This document shows positions 1 through 6,314 of a DNA stretch of 7,193 nucleotides, piece by piece. Origin of the DNA: an uncultured Christensenellaceae bacterium (lineage in GTDB: Bacteria; Bacillota; Clostridia; Christensenellales; Christensenellaceae); NCBI GenBank assembly GCA_934438035.1, contig CAKSBK010000048.1, positions 1-7,193 on the forward strand, given 5' to 3'. A program made the translations under genes and the position numbers. Numbering within the stretch: the first letter of the stretch is position 1; every line of letters starts with the position of its first letter. The notes under the pieces were generated by a model that worked only from the letters and a program-made list of their open reading frames with translations, was not told where the DNA came from and made no database searches.

Positions 1-1
1 A

Positions 2-682
2 TACAGCTCTGAGGATATTATAGCTGCAAGCGGAATATCTGCGGGAGACAGATATTTTTCAATTGATACCGAAAAGGTTAAAAACGGCATAGAGGCGGAT
101 CCGCATTTAAAGCTCGAGGCTATAAGCTTTTCGCTGCCGGATAACCTGACGTTAAAGGTTAAAGAGAGGATTGCGGCGGCGCAGCTTGAGCTTCAGGAGG
201 GCGGATATATCGTTATAGACGACGAAGGAACGGTTGTTGAAACTCATGACGTCAGCATAAACGGCGTTCCTACCGTAACGGGGCTTACGGTAACGGATTA
301 TTCGTTAAAATATACCGTAAGAACGGATGATGCCGCAAAGCTGCAAAAGCTTTGCATGGTAATGTCGGAATTGTCAGCGCATTATTTAACGGGCGAAATT
401 GCTTCTATAGATATTTTAAACACCTCATCTGTAAAGCTTAAAACAAACTCGGGAATGACGGTGGAAACGGGCGCGATTACTAACGCCGAAGATATGTGCT
501 TAAAGGCGACGTGGATACAATCCGTTTTGCCGGCGCTTAACGAGGCGGGGTATTCGGGAGGTACGCTAAACGTAAGCTCGGACGCTCAGGCGACGTATTC
601 ACCCGTAAAAGGCGAGGATTCAACGCGCGCTGAGGAAATAATTCTTTCGGAATTAGGACACGCTACCGTTCCCAAACATTAA
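2..682 (+). CDS. ftsQ: Cell-division protein FtsQ/DivIB, C-terminal part (5' end outside window)
   Basis: FtsQ/DivIB is a bitopic membrane protein of the divisome. With FtsL/DivIC and FtsB it helps recruit and control septal peptidoglycan synthesis, and its bulk lies outside the membrane. The reading frame is open from base 2 to the TAA at 680-682, giving 226 visible residues. The first ~55 residues fit the FtsQ-type POTRA domain: SSEDIIAASGISAGDRYF, then a helix, then ADPHLKLEAISFSLPDNLTL followed by VKER, which is the usual 'P.v..v.v.r.lP.tl.i.v.E' pattern. The rest matches the less conserved beta domain and ends in a polar tail (about the last 30 residues). The cytoplasmic N-terminus and single membrane helix are missing because the window starts inside the gene. 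An internal ATG at 356 is not the start, since the POTRA homology lies upstream of it. Family assignment is from motif pattern only. The usual dcw neighbours ftsA and ftsZ do not follow. Confidence 0.82.
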   Translation, partial: YSSEDIIAASGISAGDRYFSIDTEKVKNGIEADPHLKLEAISFSLPDNLTLKVKERIAAAQLELQEGGYIVIDDEGTVVETHDVSINGVPTVTGLTVTDYSLKYTVRTDDAAKLQKLCMVMSELSAHYLTGEIASIDILNTSSVKLKTNSGMTVETGAITNAEDMCLKATWIQSVLPALNEAGYSGGTLNVSSDAQATYSPVKGEDSTRAEEIILSELGHATVPKH

Positions 683-719
683 TTTTATAAGAATATTTAG
701 GGCTCGCATTTCGTATCTA

Positions 720-734
720 TTTACTACAAGTAAA
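720..734. repeat. Short perfect inverted repeat before the deacetylase RBS
   Basis: TTTACT and AGTAAA form a perfect 6-bp inverted repeat around a 3-base spacer (ACA). The repeat ends where the ribosome binding site (AAAGGGGTG, about 732-740) begins and shares its first A residues. It could be a weak RNA hairpin affecting translation, a small operator half-site pair, or chance in AT-rich DNA. No T-tract follows, so it is not a terminator. Confidence 0.3.
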
Positions 735-745
735 GGGGTGCGGAT

Positions 746-1471
746 ATGCGAGTTTTTATTATGAAGAAAAAAACGCTTATAAAGGCAGGGCTTTTTGCGC
801 TTGCCTTTATAGCTGCCGTGATATACACGGTTTCGGCGGTAACCAAAGACGCGGACGTTTTCAGCGACAACGGATTGTGCTTGAAAACGATAGAGGGCGA
901 AAAAAACGCGGTTGCTCTTACGTTTGACACTGCGTTCGGTGAGGATTACACCCGCGATATTCTGAAAATTTTACAGGAAAAGGGCGCAAAAGCCACGTTT
1001 GCCGTCATGGGGCGTTGGGCGGAGCAAAACCCGGAGCTTGTAAAAGAAATTATAAACAGCGGCAATGAAATAATAAGCCATTCAATGAACCATGAATATT
1101 ATAACGAAATAGGCGCAGATAAAGCCGTAAAGGACGCTCTTTGCGCTCGCGAGCTTTTAAAGCTTGAGTTCGGAATCGAGACGGATATGATAAGACCTCC
1201 TTATGGGCAAGCGAACGACGCAGTTTTGCAAGCGCTGAACGACGAGGGATTTATCCCTGTCGGCTGGAGTACGGATTCGGAAGACTGGCGAGGAGACTCT
1301 AAAGACAACGTAAAAGACAGGGTGCTTTCAAAAATAGAAGGCGGAAGCATTATAGTTATGCAAAACAACTGTAAGAATTCAGCCGATGCGCTTTCGGAAA
1401 TTATAGACGGACTTTACGATATGAATTATGAATGTATAACGCTTACTAAGCTTGAGGGAGATAACGCATGA
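746..1471 (+). CDS. Membrane-anchored NodB-fold polysaccharide deacetylase, PdaB/YlxY-like, with altered active-site residues
   Basis: Carbohydrate esterase family 4 (NodB fold) proteins deacetylate N-acetylated glycans, in Firmicutes usually peptidoglycan or spore cortex. The start at 746 is chosen because AAAGGGGTG lies about 6 bases upstream; the in-frame ATG at 761 is too far from it. Residues 7-9 are KKK, followed by a hydrophobic segment (about 11-32) that acts as a signal anchor, so the 241-residue protein is probably outside the membrane. NodB motifs in order are: TFDTAFG (59-65; D61 is the predicted base), HSMNH (112-116; metal-binding His112 and His116), RPPYG (150-154), and WSTDSEDW (174-181). 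The motif-5 region SIIVMQNNCKN (201-211) has Gln206 where the family usually has His. Thr62 replaces the second motif-1 Asp, a position often not Asp in the PdaA/PdaB group. Four cysteines (45, 133, 209, 230) are unusual for an exported Firmicutes protein. The gene overlaps the next one by ATGA. The fold is secure; activity and substrate are uncertain. Confidence 0.88.
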   Translation: MRVFIMKKKTLIKAGLFALAFIAAVIYTVSAVTKDADVFSDNGLCLKTIEGEKNAVALTFDTAFGEDYTRDILKILQEKGAKATFAVMGRWAEQNPELVKEIINSGNEIISHSMNHEYYNEIGADKAVKDALCARELLKLEFGIETDMIRPPYGQANDAVLQALNDEGFIPVGWSTDSEDWRGDSKDNVKDRVLSKIEGGSIIVMQNNCKNSADALSEIIDGLYDMNYECITLTKLEGDNA

Positions 1472-2088
1472 ACGAAAAGGAAATTACGAACAGCTTTACC
1501 GCAACAGGTTATTTAAAAGAGGGGCCGCATTATTCTCACAGCGTATACGGAGAAGATTTTTACGGCTTTGATTTTACGGTAGAACGCCTTTCGGGAATGT
1601 GCGACGTGCTGCCGTGTATTATTTCCTCAAGACTGCGGGAGTGTATAAAACCGGGAGTACCTTTGGAAATATGCGGACAAATAAGAAGCTATAACAGAGT
1701 TGTCGATGGAATAAACAGGCTGGAAATACGTACTTTTGTAAGAGAAATCTGCGAAACGGCGGAAAAGTCATGCGTAAACGACGCAAGGCTTACGGGGTAT
1801 ATATGTAAGCCGCCGGTATACAGGGTAACGCCTTTCGGAAGAGAAATAACAGATATGCTTATCGCCGTAAACAGGCGCTTTTCAAAATCGGACTATATTC
1901 CCGTGATAGCGTGGGGAAGAAACGCAAGGCTGTGTTCAACGCTTAGCGTGGGGGAAAAGCTGGCAATTGCAGGAAGACTTCAAAGCAGAGAATACGAAAA
2001 AAAGACAGAGGAAAAGACGGAAAAAAGAACGGCGTATGAGCTTTCGGCATGTACGGTAAGGCTGCCGGAGGAGGTTTTTACAATATAG
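1468..2088 (+). CDS. Tandem OB-fold single-stranded DNA-binding-like protein
   Basis: This looks like an SSB-family protein with two OB folds in one 206-residue chain. The second copy (about 104-198) is the clearer one. ARLTGYICKPPVYRVTPFGRE followed by AVNR mirrors the SSB 'G.l..dPe.r.TpsG..v..f..AvnR' stretch. SDYIPVIAWGRNA mirrors 'd.i.vv.WgkqAe', and GEKLAIAGRLQSREYE mirrors 'G..v.veGrlqtr.ye'. The first copy (about 8-95) is more diverged: FYGFDFTVERLSG, then LPCIISSRLRE, then ICGQIRSYNR. A charged stretch (177-188, rich in Lys, Glu and Thr) lies in the last loop of the second fold. There is no acidic DDDIPF-type tail, so it probably cannot recruit partners as canonical SSB does and is unlikely to be the main replicative SSB. 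Clostridia carry proteins of this layout, but I know of no firm function. The start ATG overlaps the deacetylase stop (ATGA) and has GAGGGAG about 7 bases upstream. Confidence 0.75.
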   Translation: MNEKEITNSFTATGYLKEGPHYSHSVYGEDFYGFDFTVERLSGMCDVLPCIISSRLRECIKPGVPLEICGQIRSYNRVVDGINRLEIRTFVREICETAEKSCVNDARLTGYICKPPVYRVTPFGREITDMLIAVNRRFSKSDYIPVIAWGRNARLCSTLSVGEKLAIAGRLQSREYEKKTEEKTEKRTAYELSACTVRLPEEVFTI

Positions 2089-2132
2089 CTCAGAGCTTCA
2101 TTTATTTACATATAGGACCGCTTTAACTCGTC

Positions 2133-2161
2133 TTGTGTGAATATAAAAAATATAGTATAAT
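2133..2161 (+). promoter_or_regulatory. Predicted sigma-A promoter for lon
   Basis: A perfect -10 box, TATAAT (2156-2161), is preceded after exactly 17 bases by TTGTGT (2133-2138), a poor -35 that matches the consensus only in its first three bases. The spacer is AT-rich. Transcription would start near 2168, leaving a leader of about 29 bases before the lon ATG. The gap after the SSB-like gene supports a new transcription start here. Confidence 0.6.
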
Positions 2162-2174
2162 ATACTTTCGAAAG
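2155..2174. promoter_or_regulatory. Two adjoining palindromes over the lon -10 and start site (candidate operator)
   Basis: GTATAATATAC (2155-2165) is a perfect 5-bp inverted repeat around a central A and contains the -10 box. CTTTCGAAAG (2165-2174) is a perfect 10-bp palindrome sharing one base with it and covering the expected start site. The position suits a repressor site. It does not resemble the CIRCE (HrcA) element, the CtsR heptad repeats or the Bacillus LexA box. The AT-rich first palindrome could be a by-product of the -10 sequence. Confidence 0.3.
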
Positions 2175-2184
2175 CACATCTTTT

Positions 2185-2190
2185 GGAGGT
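2185..2190 (+). promoter_or_regulatory. Ribosome binding site that decides the lon start
   Basis: GGAGGT directly abuts an in-frame ATG at 2191, leaving no spacing, while the in-frame ATG at 2197 is 6 bases away, which is optimal. This favours the second ATG as the true lon start. Confidence 0.8.
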
Positions 2191-2196
2191 ATGTTG

Positions 2197-4503
2197 ATGG
2201 ATAATACTATTACGCTGCCGATGCTTCCTTTAAGGGGCATCGTTGCGTTTCCTTATACGGTTTTAAATCTTGAAGTGGCTCGGCCTGCGTCTATGAGATC
2301 GGTAGACGAGGCGATGAAAAAAGACAGACTTATTTTTCTTGCGTCTCAAAAGGACATGCGTGTTGAAGAGCCGAGCGTTAAGGATGTTTACGATATCGGA
2401 GTTATTGCAAGAGTGCGCCATGTTTTAAGGCAAAATAACGGCGAGCTTATGCGTGTGTTGGTAGAGGGCGTTGCGCGCGCAAGGCTCATATATATGTCTT
2501 ATGAAGACGCATATTATGCGGAGGTTTCGCAGGTTGAACAGCATATGCCCTATGACGACACCGCAAAGGCATATATGAGAGTGCTTGTTGACGGTTACGA
2601 GAAATACGGAGAGGTAACAAAAAACGTTCCCAAAGAGGCGGTGATAGCTTTAAGGGAAATCGAAAGCCCGGAAAAGCTTGCGGATACCGTTGCGCTTAAT
2701 ATGGTTTCAGGGGTTGAATTAAAGCAGGAGATGTTAGAAAAGCTAAACGTTGAAGACCGCTTTAAAAGACTCATCGAATATATAAACGAAGAAATAAACA
2801 TATCGAAGCTCTCCGAAGAAATAAGCCAAAAAACGAGAAGACAGCTCGAAAAAATGCAAAAGGAAGCATATTTAAGAGAGCAGATGAGAGCTATTCAAAA
2901 CACTCTCGGCGAGGGAGACGAGGCGGACGAAGCGGGCGTTTTCGAACAGAAAGTTAAGGCGCTTGACGTAAAAGAGGAAACAAAGCAAAAGCTTTTAAGA
3001 GAGGTTGCGAGGTTTAAGAGGCTATCTCCCACCATGCCCGACCACAGCGTTTCAAGGACGTATCTTGAGACGGTTACATCTCTTCCGTTCGGAGTATATA
3101 CGCAGGACGATTTAGACCTTTCTCATGCAAGAAGGATTCTTGATAAAGACCACTTCGGAATGGAAAAGGTAAAAGACAGAATAATAGAGTTTCTTGCGGT
3201 AAAGCAGCTTAAACCGGATATGAAAGAGGGAAACGTAATATGTCTTGTAGGCCCTCCCGGAGTGGGAAAGACTTCGGTTGCGCACAGCATTGCGCGCGCG
3301 CTTAACAGAAAATTTGTGAGAATGAGCTTGGGCGGCGTGCATGACGAGGCGGAAATAAGAGGGCACAGACGGACGTATGTCGGCGCAATTCCCGGAAGAA
3401 TAGTTTCAAACATAAAAAAGGCGGGCAGCATGAACCCCGTGTTTTTGCTCGACGAAATCGATAAGATGTCAAATGATTTCAGAGGGGACCCGTCTTCGGC
3501 AATGCTGGAGGTTTTGGATCCTTCAATTAACTCCACCTTTGCGGATAATTACCTTGATATAGAGTTTGATTTATCTGCGGTTATGTTTATAACAACGGCG
3601 AACGACGCTTCTTCAATACCTGCGCCGCTTTATGACAGAATGGAGATAATCGAGCTTTCGGGGTATACCGAATACGAAAAGCTTAATATTGCAAAGAAGC
3701 ATATCATTCCCAAGCAGCTTGAAAAGTACGGGCTTAATTCGGGTATAGTTCGCTTTGAAGCGCAGGCGATTAAGGAAATAATTAATTCTTACACTCAGGA
3801 GAGCGGAGTAAGAACGCTGGAAAGAAGAATAGCTTCCGTAATAAGAAAAGCTGCGGCGGAATATCTTTCCGGCAAAAAGAGGATAACGGTTACAAAAAAA
3901 AGCCTAAAAAAATATTTGGGGCTTGCGGCGCATAACGAAAGCGCAATTGCAAGAGAGCCTCAAACGGGAGTAGTTACAGGCCTTGCATGGACAAGCGCAG
4001 GAGGCTGCACTATGCCGGTTGAGGTTATCACCATGCCGGGGCAGGGCGCTTTAGAGCTTACGGGAAATTTGGGCGACGTTATGAAAGAATCCGCAAAAGC
4101 GGCGCTTTCGCTTATACGCTCGAGAGGAGAGGAGCTGGGCATTGCCGCAGATTTCTTTAAAAACAGTGATATTCATCTGCATGTTCCCGAGGGCGCGGTT
4201 CCGAAGGACGGTCCCTCTGCGGGAATAACGATTACCACGGCTATGGTTTCCGCTTTTACGGGAAAAATGGTTAGAAGCGACATCGCCATGACGGGGGAAA
4301 TTACTTTAAGAGGCAAAGTTCTTCCCATAGGAGGACTTAAGGAAAAGTCCTTGGCGGCGTTAAGAGAGGGAATTAAAGATATAATAATACCTAAAGATAA
4401 TTTAAGAGATACCGAAGAAATACCCGAGGAGATATTGTCGCAGCTTAACTTTATACCCGTATCCGATATTTCCGAGGTTTTGGGGAATGCGCTTATAAAA
4501 TGA
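2197..4503 (+). CDS. lon: ATP-dependent protease Lon (LonA type)
   Basis: Lon is a cytoplasmic hexameric AAA+ serine protease that degrades misfolded and selected regulatory proteins. The 768 residues fit the family (E. coli 784). The order is as follows. First comes an N-terminal substrate-recognition domain beginning ITLPMLPLRG (about 5-200). A helical region rich in Lys and Glu follows (about 200-300). The AAA+ module has Walker A GPPGVGKT (352-359, Lys358) and Walker B VFLLDEID (about 415-422, Asp419 and Glu420). The C-terminal S16 protease domain holds the catalytic dyad: Ser674 in PKDGPSAG and Lys717 in GGLKEKS. All key residues are intact and the spacing between the dyad residues (43) equals that of E. 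coli Lon. LonA is indicated by the N-terminal domain and the absence of a membrane insertion in the AAA+ part. The start is ATG 2197 rather than 2191, because of RBS spacing. The stop overlaps ysxC (ATGA), the common Firmicutes lon-ysxC arrangement. Confidence 0.97.
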   Translation: MDNTITLPMLPLRGIVAFPYTVLNLEVARPASMRSVDEAMKKDRLIFLASQKDMRVEEPSVKDVYDIGVIARVRHVLRQNNGELMRVLVEGVARARLIYMSYEDAYYAEVSQVEQHMPYDDTAKAYMRVLVDGYEKYGEVTKNVPKEAVIALREIESPEKLADTVALNMVSGVELKQEMLEKLNVEDRFKRLIEYINEEINISKLSEEISQKTRRQLEKMQKEAYLREQMRAIQNTLGEGDEADEAGVFEQKVKALDVKEETKQKLLREVARFKRLSPTMPDHSVSRTYLETVTSLPFGVYTQDDLDLSHARRILDKDHFGMEKVKDRIIEFLAVKQLKPDMKEGNVICLVGPPGVGKTSVAHSIARALNRKFVRMSLGGVHDEAEIRGHRRTYVGAIPGRIVSNIKKAGSMNPVFLLDEIDKMSNDFRGDPSSAMLEVLDPSINSTFADNYLDIEFDLSAVMFITTANDASSIPAPLYDRMEIIELSGYTEYEKLNIAKKHIIPKQLEKYGLNSGIVRFEAQAIKEIINSYTQESGVRTLERRIASVIRKAAAEYLSGKKRITVTKKSLKKYLGLAAHNESAIAREPQTGVVTGLAWTSAGGCTMPVEVITMPGQGALELTGNLGDVMKESAKAALSLIRSRGEELGIAADFFKNSDIHLHVPEGAVPKDGPSAGITITTAMVSAFTGKMVRSDIAMTGEITLRGKVLPIGGLKEKSLAALREGIKDIIIPKDNLRDTEEIPEEILSQLNFIPVSDISEVLGNALIK

Positions 4504-5093
4504 TAATCAAAAACGCAGAGTTTTACAAAAGCATAAAAAACAAAAAAGACTATTTTAACGAGGAACTGCCGGAAATTGCCGTAGTGGGAAAGTCAAACGT
4601 CGGGAAATCCTCTCTTATTAACATGCTTATGAGAAATTCAAAGCTTGCGAGAGTTTCAAAACAGCCGGGAAAGACGAGGCTTATAAACTACTTTCTCATA
4701 AATAAGAGCTTTTACCTTGTCGATCTTCCGGGCTATGGGTTTGCGAGAGTTTCCAAGGCGGAAAAGGATTCATGGGACGAAATGATGACGGGTTATTTTG
4801 AAAGTGTGAAAAACTTAAAGCTCGTTATAATATTAATGGATATAAGGCATAAGCCCACTGCCGACGACGTCAATATGTTAAGGTATGTGGAATATTACGC
4901 AATGCCGTATATGATTTGCGCAACAAAGGCGGATAAAATCGCTAAATCCAAGCGGCCTACGGAGCTTAAGCGCTTAAGAAGAGACTGTCCGACGTCTTTT
5001 TCCTATAAATCAGTTGCGATTTCAAATGACGGAACAGGAAAAGAGCAGCTGTTGGAAATAATGGAAGAATATTTAGAGGAGAATCCCGAATGA
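4500..5093 (+). CDS. ysxC: Ribosome-biogenesis GTPase YsxC/EngB
   Basis: YsxC (YihA, EngB) is an essential GTPase in many bacteria and acts in late assembly of the 50S ribosomal subunit. The 197-residue length is normal for the family. G1 is GKSNVGKSS (30-38), G2 lies in KQPGKTRLINYF with Thr59, G3 is DLPGYGFA (75-82), G4 is TKADK (142-146), and G5 is the SVAIS region (171-175). The DLPGYG form and the PGKTR stretch are characteristic of this family rather than of Era or EngA. The start ATG lies inside the lon stop (ATGA). The only upstream purine run, GGGGAA about 13-14 bases back, is weak, so translation is probably coupled to lon. It overlaps the next gene in the same way. Confidence 0.96.
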   Translation: MIIKNAEFYKSIKNKKDYFNEELPEIAVVGKSNVGKSSLINMLMRNSKLARVSKQPGKTRLINYFLINKSFYLVDLPGYGFARVSKAEKDSWDEMMTGYFESVKNLKLVIILMDIRHKPTADDVNMLRYVEYYAMPYMICATKADKIAKSKRPTELKRLRRDCPTSFSYKSVAISNDGTGKEQLLEIMEEYLEENPE

Positions 5094-5782
5094 GTATTTT
5101 TGCAGTTTCCGACACGCATTTATCGACCGTTAACCCCAAGCCCATGGAGATTTTCGGCGATAACTGGAAAAACCATTGGAGCAAAATAAGTGAAAGCTGG
5201 AAAAGCCTTGTTAAACAGCAAGATACTGTGCTTATTGCGGGTGATATAAGCTGGGCGATGAATGAAAGGGACGCAAAGCCGGATATTGAGCTTATATGCA
5301 GCATGCCGGGGAAAAAGGTTATGATAAAGGGCAATCATGATTATTGGCATAATTCGCTTGTTAAAACGCGCTCTATGCTTTTTAACGGTACGTATTTTAT
5401 TCAGAACGACTGTTACGACGGCGAGGATTTTTGCGTAGCGGGATCACGGGGCTGGATAGATCCGGAGGATAAAAGCTTTAAAGCTGACGATGAAAAGCTT
5501 TATAAAAGAGAGCTCGGGCGGCTTAAGCTTTCGCTTGACTGCGCAAAGAAAACGGGAAAGCCGATAATAGTAATGACTCACTATCCTCCGTATACGGGAA
5601 ACAAAAAGAGAAGCGAGTTTACCTCCCTTATTTCTTCTTACGGAGTAAAGACCGCAATTTATGGGCATATACACGGAGAGGCTTTTAAACGTGCGGATTA
5701 TTCGGACGTTAACATAGACGGAACGGATTATATTCTTACTTCGTGCGACTATTTAAATTTCGAACTAAGGAAAATAAGGTGA
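5090..5782 (+). CDS. Calcineurin-like metallophosphoesterase, substrate unknown
   Basis: This is a soluble two-metal phosphoesterase of the calcineurin-like superfamily, 230 residues, with no signal peptide or membrane segment. All metal-site motifs are present in order: DTH (8-10), GD (51-52, in AGDISW), GNHD (81-84), His164 in MTHYPP, and GHIH (192-195). It is probably active. The GDISWAMN and KGNHDYWH context resembles a clostridial group usually annotated only as 'predicted phosphohydrolase'; I cannot name the substrate (phosphodiester, phosphoprotein or nucleotide are all possible). The start is ATG 5090 in an ATGA overlap with ysxC, with GAGGAGA (5076-5082) about 7 bases upstream. This strong RBS suggests it is translated independently as well as by coupling. 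Placement behind lon and ysxC suggests co-transcription but does not reveal a role. Confidence 0.9.
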   Translation: MSIFAVSDTHLSTVNPKPMEIFGDNWKNHWSKISESWKSLVKQQDTVLIAGDISWAMNERDAKPDIELICSMPGKKVMIKGNHDYWHNSLVKTRSMLFNGTYFIQNDCYDGEDFCVAGSRGWIDPEDKSFKADDEKLYKRELGRLKLSLDCAKKTGKPIIVMTHYPPYTGNKKRSEFTSLISSYGVKTAIYGHIHGEAFKRADYSDVNIDGTDYILTSCDYLNFELRKIR

Positions 5783-5790
5783 GAAAGCAT

Positions 5791-6204
5791 ATGTGGCTCG
5801 TTTTCGCGCTGCTTTCGGCATTTTTTGCGGCGCTTACATCTATTCTTGCAAAGGTAGGAATAGAAGACGTTAATTCAAATCTTGCCACTGCCATAAGGAC
5901 GGCGGTGGTGCTCGTTATGGCTTGGGCGGTTGTGTTCATTACGGGAAAACAGGGAGGAATAGCGGATATTTCCTCGAAAAGCTGGCTGTTTTTGATTTTA
6001 TCGGGCGTATGCACGGGGCTTTCTTGGCTTTGCTATTTTTATGCGCTGCAAAAGGGCGACGTTTCAAAGGTAGTGCCTATAGACAAACTGAGCGTTGTAA
6101 TTACGATGATACTCGCTTTTGTGTTTTTAAGAGAAACTCCTTCCGCAAAGACGATAATCGGCGGAATTATAATAGTAATAGGCACTTTTGTTATGATACT
6201 CTAA
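5791..6204 (+). CDS. Half-size EamA (DMT superfamily) membrane transporter
   Basis: This is an integral membrane protein of 137 residues, one EamA repeat with about five hydrophobic segments (roughly 2-21, 31-52, 64-85, 92-113 and 119-137). Most DMT transporters have two EamA repeats and ten helices. Single-repeat members of about 140 residues exist and are thought to pair as dimers, so this is probably complete and not truncated. The signature YALQKGDVSKVVPIDKLS (84-101) and the FLRETPSAKTIIGGIIIVIG region (112-131) are typical. The substrate is unknown; relatives export or import small metabolites. An in-frame ATG at 5743 would add 16 mostly charged residues and overlap the phosphoesterase by 40 bases. 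ATG 5791 is preferred because AAGGTGA (5776-5782) lies 8 bases upstream and the hydrophobic part begins immediately. It is the last gene before a terminator. Confidence 0.85.
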   Translation: MWLVFALLSAFFAALTSILAKVGIEDVNSNLATAIRTAVVLVMAWAVVFITGKQGGIADISSKSWLFLILSGVCTGLSWLCYFYALQKGDVSKVVPIDKLSVVITMILAFVFLRETPSAKTIIGGIIIVIGTFVMIL

Positions 6205-6227
6205 AAAGCTTGATACGGTAAAAAACC

Positions 6228-6256
6228 AAAGGGGGAGAAGACGCCCCCTTTTTATT
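6228..6256 (+). terminator. Rho-independent terminator after the lon-ysxC-phosphoesterase-eamA unit
   Basis: AAAGGGGG (6228-6235) pairs perfectly with CCCCCTTT (6244-6251) around an 8-base loop, and a T-rich run (TTTTTATT, 6249-6256) follows. The site is 23 bases past the eamA stop. An upstream run of A residues could add partial function on the other strand, but no gene there needs it. Confidence 0.9.
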
Positions 6257-6283
6257 GACTTTGTTTTTTATACATCATATAAT
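6255..6283 (+). promoter_or_regulatory. Strong predicted sigma-A promoter for cysS
   Basis: TTGACT (6255-6260; 5 of 6 consensus bases) and TATAAT (6278-6283; perfect) are separated by 17 bases. The -35 box begins in the T-rich tail of the preceding terminator. Transcription would start near 6290, leaving a leader of only about 30 bases. Confidence 0.85.
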
Positions 6284-6308
6284 ATAAAGGTGAGATTGCA
6301 GCAAATAC

Positions 6309-6314
6309 GGAGGT
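6309..6314 (+). promoter_or_regulatory. Ribosome binding site that supports the TTG start of cysS
   Basis: GGAGGT lies 6 bases before TTG 6321. The first in-frame ATG (6339) is 24 bases from the site and lies inside the conserved N-terminal strand, so TTG is the start. Confidence 0.88.

Noticed and set aside
356..682. Separate small gene starting at ATG 356
   Set aside because: The frame is open back to base 2 and carries the FtsQ POTRA pattern upstream, so this is the tail of one larger gene.
2087..2097. Possible terminator after the SSB-like gene (AGCTCAGAGCT)
   Set aside because: Only a 4-bp stem with a 3-base loop is possible and no T-run follows.
2089..2196. CIRCE or CtsR heat-shock element before lon
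   Set aside because: Neither the TTAGCACTC-N9-GAGTGCTAA pattern nor the CtsR heptad repeat is present.
3112..3536. Minus-strand open frames within lon
   Set aside because: They are antisense to the conserved Walker A and B region of lon and show no protein family pattern.
4966..5350. Minus-strand open frames across the ysxC-phosphoesterase junction
   Set aside because: They overlap two well-supported genes and have no RBS or motif worth noting.
5922..6221. Second plus-strand frame inside eamA
   Set aside because: Its translation is low-complexity and Arg/Asn-rich with no family pattern, whereas the other frame gives clear membrane helices and EamA motifs.
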